Assembly (NCBI GenBank): GCA_900769905.1
Contig: CAAGIL010000165.1
Location: 1 to 44,101 of the forward strand
From: Rikenellaceae bacterium
Lineage (GTDB): Bacteria; Bacteroidota; Bacteroidia; Bacteroidales; UBA932
Length of the DNA stretch: 44,101 nt
Direction: 5' to 3'
This document shows positions 40,475 through 44,101 of the stretch, in pieces; position 1 is the first letter of the stretch, and every line of letters starts with the position of its first letter. The translations under genes and the position numbers were made by a program. The notes below the pieces were generated by a model that was not told where the DNA came from, did no database searches, and saw only the letters and a list, made by a program, of their open reading frames with translations.

Positions 40475-41254
40475 ATGATCTACTATTATTCCGGGTGCGG
40501 CAACAGCCGCCTCATAGCGCAGAAACTCTCCGCAGAGCTGGGAGAGCGCCTGGTGTTCATTCCCGAAGCAGCCAGGGCGGGGGAGTACTGTCCCGAACTT
40601 GAAGAAGGCGAGAGCCTGGGGTTCGTGTGGCCGGTGTACTGCTGGGCTCCTCCGCGGCTCGTTAGCGAGTTCGTGAGCCGTCTCCAGCTGAAGCGCAAGC
40701 CCTCATATACATATATGGTGGCGACCTACGGCGACGATGCGGGCCTGAGCGAGAAAATCTTCCGCAAGTCGCTGCGCAGGCTCGGGCTGGAACTGGATGC
40801 GTGCCAAGGACTGATAATGCCCGAAACCTATGTGAACTTCCCGGGTATGGGCCTGGACAGCCGTGAAGTGGCTGACGGCAAAATCAGGGCGGCGCTCTCC
40901 CGTGTCCCGCAGATTGCTGCATCCCTGCGCTCCCACGAACACTGCAGTGACATCATCGTGGGGAAGAACGCCTGGCTGAAGTCCAGGGTGCTGAAGCCTC
41001 TCTTCTACCGTTTCCTGGTGACTGACAGGTACTTCAGTGCCTCCGATGCCTGCACGGGCTGCGGTCTCTGTGCCAGACTCTGCCCTCTGGAGAATATAGT
41101 TATGGGCTCGGGCCGTCCCCACTGGACAGGCTCCTGCACCACCTGCAATGCCTGCTACCACAACTGCCCGTTCGGTGCCATCAGTTTCGGCAGGATGACA
41201 AAGGGCAAGGGCCAATACAGGGCTATACGGGATTATATCGACAAAGGAAAATGA
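40475..41254 (+). CDS. EFR1-type flavodoxin-ferredoxin fusion protein
   Basis: 259 residues. N-terminal flavodoxin-like domain with an FMN phosphate loop variant (YYYSGCGNSRLIAQKL, residues 3-18) and GFVWPVYCWAPPRLV, TYGDDAGLS; C-terminal ferredoxin domain with two [4Fe-4S] motifs, CTGCGLCARLCP and CTTCNACYHNCP. EFR1 proteins are believed to shuttle electrons between flavin and iron-sulfur partners; the client enzyme is unknown. The flavodoxin loop reads SGCGNS rather than the usual SxTGN/T. Monocistronic with promoter at 40444; its stop lies in the first repeat of the TGAAC array. Confidence 0.88.
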   Translation: MIYYYSGCGNSRLIAQKLSAELGERLVFIPEAARAGEYCPELEEGESLGFVWPVYCWAPPRLVSEFVSRLQLKRKPSYTYMVATYGDDAGLSEKIFRKSLRRLGLELDACQGLIMPETYVNFPGMGLDSREVADGKIRAALSRVPQIAASLRSHEHCSDIIVGKNAWLKSRVLKPLFYRFLVTDRYFSASDACTGCGLCARLCPLENIVMGSGRPHWTGSCTTCNACYHNCPFGAISFGRMTKGKGQYRAIRDYIDKGK

Positions 41255-41287
41255 ACCAAGATGAACCTGAAATGAACCGATGTGAAC
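41252..41287. repeat. Four TGAAC direct repeats phased at 10-11 bp
   Basis: TGAAC begins at 41252, 41262, 41273 and 41283; the first three extend to ATGAACC. Spacings of 10, 11 and 10 bp place all on one face of the helix, and the last abuts the -33 TTG at 41288. This is the layout of a winged-helix response regulator or similar activator site for the fimbrillin operon. Confidence 0.6.
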
Positions 41288-41318
41288 TTGTATGCCACGC
41301 GGACATAGGGTATTTTTG
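41288..41318 (+). promoter_or_regulatory. Promoter for the fimbrillin operon
   Basis: TTG (41288-41290), 20 bp spacer, TATTTTTG (41311-41318, perfect TAnnTTTG). Predicted start near 41323, leader about 14 nt. Confidence 0.7.
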
Positions 41319-41336
41319 CCGAAAACAATACGCAAT

Positions 41337-42230
41337 ATGAATACTAAAACAACCATTTTTGTCCTTGCGCTCGCAGTCCTTGCGACTGGAGCCTGCAAGA
41401 AGAACAATGCCCAGGATGAACCGAAGATCCCAATCAGGATCAGTTCGACCGTGTCGAAGGTTACTGAAGACAGTTTCGTGGCAGGAGATGCCATAGGCTT
41501 GTATGTGGTGAACGCCACCGAGGCTGCGGGAGGAAACTGGACTTCCGGGGAACTCTCTTCCGGCGGCAACCACCTCGATAACGTGAAGTTTACATACAAT
41601 GACAGTTGGGACTCCGACCGGCAATACTACTGGAAGGATGCCAGGACAAAGGCGGATTTCTATTGCTATTACCCTTATGTATCCAATATTTCCGACGTGA
41701 CGGCGGTGAAGATGAGCCTGAAGGCGGACCAGAGCAGCAAGGAAGCATTCGAGGCCTGCGAAATCCTTTGGGGAAAGACTGCCCTCGTTACCCCTACTGA
41801 CAATAAGGTGTCCATAATCAGCGGCCACCGCAACAGCCAGTTGGTAATCGAGCTCAAGCCGGGCAAGGGCTTTACTCAGGAGAGCCTGGATGCCGCCATC
41901 AGTTCCATCAAGATCAACAACATCAGGCTGGATGCCAGTCTGAACCTGAAAAACGGCGAGCTCAGCGCTTCAGGGAATGTGTCTGAGGTGAGCCCTTACT
42001 ATGACGGCAGCGCCTACAGGGCAATGATCCCGCCTCAGAAAATAGACAATGCCGCCCTCGTGACCCTGGTGATTGACGGACTGGAGAGAACCCTTGTCCA
42101 GACCGTGGACTTCACCAGCAACAGCAGGAAAAAATGCACCATCACCATAGACAAGCTCAACGAAGGAGTGAACGTGTCCATAGGCGGATGGGAAGATGAC
42201 AACAATGATTACGGTGGAACATTAAATTAA
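41337..42230 (+). CDS. Fimbrillin (Mfa1-like) family lipoprotein
   Basis: 297 residues. Lipoprotein signal MNTKTTIFVLALAVLATGAC with lipobox LATGAC; mature protein starts at Cys20. The body resembles the fimbrillin_Mfa/FimA-like fold: IPIRISSTVSKVTEDSFVAGDAIGLYVV, a YYWKDARTKADFYCYYPYV segment and the C-terminal VNVSIGGWEDDNNDYGGTLN (typical xxGWEdd ending). Proteins like this form fimbrial shafts or tips or act as surface adhesin components. ATG 41337 is chosen because the lipoprotein signal begins there. It precedes the LRR chimera by 6 nt. Confidence 0.85.
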   Translation: MNTKTTIFVLALAVLATGACKKNNAQDEPKIPIRISSTVSKVTEDSFVAGDAIGLYVVNATEAAGGNWTSGELSSGGNHLDNVKFTYNDSWDSDRQYYWKDARTKADFYCYYPYVSNISDVTAVKMSLKADQSSKEAFEACEILWGKTALVTPTDNKVSIISGHRNSQLVIELKPGKGFTQESLDAAISSIKINNIRLDASLNLKNGELSASGNVSEVSPYYDGSAYRAMIPPQKIDNAALVTLVIDGLERTLVQTVDFTSNSRKKCTITIDKLNEGVNVSIGGWEDDNNDYGGTLN

Positions 42231-42236
42231 GCCGAT

Positions 42237-44009
42237 ATGAAGCGTAATTTATTGAAATACAGTGCTATTGCACTTACCATTGCGGCGCTGGTTTCCTGCG
42301 CCCGCGAACAGCTGCTGCCGATAGATCCCCAGCAGGGGAACGACGGTCCCGTGCCTATAAGCCTGGGCGGCAGCATAGACCAGCAGAACACCACCCGTGC
42401 GGGTGAGAGCGGCTTCTGCGACGGAGACAGGATTGCGACCTTCATCGTGGACTGGGTGGACGGCGCACCGGGAGAACTGCTGCTCAGCGGCAACCGTGCC
42501 GACAACCTCTACTACAGCTATGAGGAGGCATCCAACAGGTGGATTCCGTCCTACGACGTATATTATAAGGACAAGACCACCCCTGTGGACATATACGGCT
42601 ACTATCCGGCAGCCAAGCCTGAATCCATAGATAAATATGCCTTCGAGGTGCAGAAGAACCAGAGGGCTGAGGCGACTTCTTCTTCTCTGGCTGCTTACGA
42701 GCAGAGCGACTTCCTCTGGGCCAAGGCCGAAGGCAAGACGGCTGCGGACAAGATCGTCTATCTGAGCTTCAAGCACCGTATGGCCGGAGTCAGGGTGACC
42801 CTGCTGGAAGGCGAGGGTTTCGCCGAAGGTGAGTGGGCAGCAGCCGACAAGGACGTGCTGGTCCAGAGCACCAGGCGCACTTCCACAATCAATCTTGCGA
42901 CAGGCGAGGTGAGCGCCACGGGCGAAGTGCCTGAGAGCGGCATCATACCTGTGGAATACGGCGACGACTACAGGGCTGTAGTGGTGCCTCAGACCGTCCC
43001 GGCAGGCAGCAAGCTGGTCACAGCCACCGTTGCAGGTCAGGCCTACGACCTCGTGAAGAGCGAGGATATGGTCTATGTATCGGGCAAGATGCACAACTTC
43101 ACCCTGACGGTGAACAAGCGCGCGGCCGGCAGCTACGAGTTCGTGCTCAGCAGCGAGAGCATCACCGTGTGGGAGAACGACCGGACCTCGCACGACGGCA
43201 TCGCGAGGGAATACGTGGTCATCAATGTGGAAACCCCGGGCACCCTGGACGCGTGCATAGCGGAGAAGGGACTGGAAGTCAGCAAGGTAAAGAACCTCAA
43301 GGTCACAGGAACCATCACTGCCAGGGATTTCGGGGTGATGAGGTTCCTTATGTCAGACCTTTCAGCCTTGAATCTTAAGGAAGCAATTCTTGTGAAAGGT
43401 GACGGGGGCAGCTTCGGGCAAAACAAGGAATATTCCCCCATTGACAATGATTATGAAATTCCTTCAGCAGCCTTGAATAGCAAGAGCAAGTTGACATCAA
43501 TTATCCTTCCTGACCGTCTGGTTAGAATCAAGGACAACGCCTTCTCGGACTGTGTTGGTCTCACGGGTTCGTTGATTATTCCTGAAGGTGTGGTTGAGAT
43601 TGAAGCTGCTGCGTTCAGATATTGCAAGAATTTCAATGGGACACTCACCCTTCCTTCAACTCTGAAAATAATAGGCCATTATCCGAGCTACACTTATTAT
43701 TGGGATGGTACATTTAGGCAGTGTGGCTTCGTCGGAGAGCTAACTCTGCCGGAAGGCTTGGAAATTATTGGTGCCGGTTCATTTGACGAATGCAAGGGTT
43801 TGTACGGTGAGCTGAGAATTCCAGAGAGCGTTACTATATTGGGCGAATGTGCTTTTTCAAGACTGCCAAATATGGTTGGCTCCATCGAAATCCCCCAGGG
43901 TGTTTCCGAAATAGGTCCTTACTGTTTCACTGAATCCGGATTCAATGGAACTCTTTCTCTTCACGACGGCATATCTGTCATCGGTTCGGGAGCTTTTAGC
44001 GGCTATTAG
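42237..44009 (+). CDS. Fimbrillin-like lipoprotein with BspA-type leucine-rich repeats
   Basis: 590 residues. Lipoprotein signal MKRNLLKYSAIALTIAALVSC (Cys21). Residues about 40-310 resemble an Mfa-like fimbrillin domain (WAKAEGKTAADKIVYLSFKHRMAGVRV, DDYRAVVVPQTVPAGSKLV). A linker domain (310-400, TLDACIAEKGLEVSKVKNLKVTG, DFGVMRFLMSDLSALNL) leads to about seven BspA-like LRR_5 repeats (LTSIILPDRLVRIKDNAFSD, LTLPEGLEIIGAGSFDECKG, IEIPQGVSEIGPYCFTESG). BspA repeats mediate host-cell and matrix binding in oral and gut Bacteroidales. The protein stops in mid-repeat (IGSGAFSGY) and the LRR part is visibly more AT-rich with different codon use, suggesting recombination or loss of a longer tail. Confidence 0.87.
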   Translation: MKRNLLKYSAIALTIAALVSCAREQLLPIDPQQGNDGPVPISLGGSIDQQNTTRAGESGFCDGDRIATFIVDWVDGAPGELLLSGNRADNLYYSYEEASNRWIPSYDVYYKDKTTPVDIYGYYPAAKPESIDKYAFEVQKNQRAEATSSSLAAYEQSDFLWAKAEGKTAADKIVYLSFKHRMAGVRVTLLEGEGFAEGEWAAADKDVLVQSTRRTSTINLATGEVSATGEVPESGIIPVEYGDDYRAVVVPQTVPAGSKLVTATVAGQAYDLVKSEDMVYVSGKMHNFTLTVNKRAAGSYEFVLSSESITVWENDRTSHDGIAREYVVINVETPGTLDACIAEKGLEVSKVKNLKVTGTITARDFGVMRFLMSDLSALNLKEAILVKGDGGSFGQNKEYSPIDNDYEIPSAALNSKSKLTSIILPDRLVRIKDNAFSDCVGLTGSLIIPEGVVEIEAAAFRYCKNFNGTLTLPSTLKIIGHYPSYTYYWDGTFRQCGFVGELTLPEGLEIIGAGSFDECKGLYGELRIPESVTILGECAFSRLPNMVGSIEIPQGVSEIGPYCFTESGFNGTLSLHDGISVIGSGAFSGY

Positions 44010-44020
44010 TGATTTGCCTA

Positions 44021-44061
44021 TAAATTTGGAAAGTTTTGTATATTTGCCTCTGTAACAGAGG
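44021..44061 (+). promoter_or_regulatory. Promoter and start-site hairpin for the next gene
   Basis: TATATTTG at 44039-44046 (perfect), with a second match TAAATTTG at 44021-44028. Directly after the first comes the perfect hairpin CCTCTG-TAA-CAGAGG (44047-44061), covering the predicted start point. Confidence 0.55.
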
Positions 44062-44077
44062 ATCCTTCTTTTCATTG

Positions 44078-44101
44078 ATGAGATTCAGGAAGTACCGGAA
44101 G
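44078..44101 (+). CDS. Possible start of a new gene, truncated by the window
   Basis: ATG 44078 opens a frame reading MRFRKYRK to the window edge, about 30 nt after the predicted start point. The basic N-terminus fits a signal or cytosolic start, but eight codons identify nothing. Confidence 0.3.

Noticed and set aside
43857..44075. Minus-strand frame over the end of the LRR gene
   Set aside because: Low-quality shadow with no recognisable start context.
1..44101. CRISPR arrays, insertion sequences, prophage or attachment sites
   Set aside because: No spaced identical repeats of CRISPR type, transposase, integrase or direct-repeat-flanked tRNA were seen; only one side of tRNA-Arg could be judged.

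Overview
The window comes from a member of the Bacteroidota, most likely order Bacteroidales. Three things support this. The motif TAnnTTTG, the known -7 element of Bacteroidetes promoters, sits upstream of most transcription units, in two cases with a TTTG -33 element exactly 20 bp away. Two fimbrillin-type lipoproteins, one carrying BspA-like leucine-rich repeats, lie at the right end. The gene content (TldD/PmbA pair, POT-type transporter, EFR1-type flavodoxin-ferredoxin, TIGR02757) is typical of the group. The DNA looks GC-rich (mid-50s percent by eye), which would fit Rikenellaceae-like or uncultured Bacteroidales lineages, but the genus cannot be decided from this sequence. I saw no insertion sequence, prophage, integrase or CRISPR array; most of the window is chromosomal housekeeping DNA.

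Layout. 1-4145 (+): 3' part of trkH, a RecD/Pif1-type helicase and an S9 dipeptidyl peptidase, coupled by stop/start overlaps. 4147-5325 (-): a THUMP-like methyltransferase. 5453-7117 (+): a phosphohexomutase. 7118-8429 (-): ftsE-like ATPase and nth. 8531-13073 (+): a large TPR lipoprotein-like or periplasmic protein and an outer-membrane barrel. 13150-19466 (+): gyrB, an alpha-oxoamine synthase (serine palmitoyltransferase/sulfonolipid type), a 7TM-HD phosphohydrolase and a trigger factor that lacks its PPIase domain. 19467-19681: a non-coding block with five predicted hairpins, the last a probable terminator. 19687-20174 (-): tRNA-Arg(ACG) and rplS. 20288-31569 (-): eleven closely packed genes (lpxL-like acyltransferase, pepD, TIGR02757, zeta-toxin-like kinase, tldD, pmbA, slyD, glycosyltransferase, trkA, grpE, dnaJ). 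31702-33815 (+): POT transporter and a small membrane protein. 33890-35039 (-): rpsF-rpsR-rplI. 35132-37964 (-): DUF1573 protein, parE, plsC-like acyltransferase. 38071-38244 (+): 2[4Fe-4S] ferredoxin. 38363-39805 (+): a LysR-type DNA-binding domain fused to an amidohydrolase. 39798-40232 (-): hsp20. 40475-41254 (+): EFR1 flavodoxin-ferredoxin. 41337-44009 (+): two fimbrillin-family surface lipoproteins, the second a fimbrillin/LRR chimera. A new transcription unit starts at the right edge.

How it fits together. Proteostasis is heavily represented: trigger factor, SlyD, GrpE, DnaJ, Hsp20, PepD, TldD/PmbA and a DPP-IV-like peptidase. TrkH and TrkA, the two halves of one potassium uptake system, are both present but about 21 kb apart. 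The two type II topoisomerase B subunits (GyrB, ParE) are both here without their A subunits.

The least ordinary items are: the HTH-amidohydrolase fusion; the PPIase-less trigger factor followed by a structured RNA region; an array of four TGAAC repeats phased at 10-11 bp directly against the -33 box of the fimbrillin operon; a perfect 9-9-9 inverted repeat with extra half-sites before the EFR1 gene; a palindromic pair of face-to-face -7 elements between DUF1573 and ferredoxin; and the abrupt change of base composition and mid-repeat stop in the LRR protein. No complete, clearly new multi-gene system could be demonstrated.
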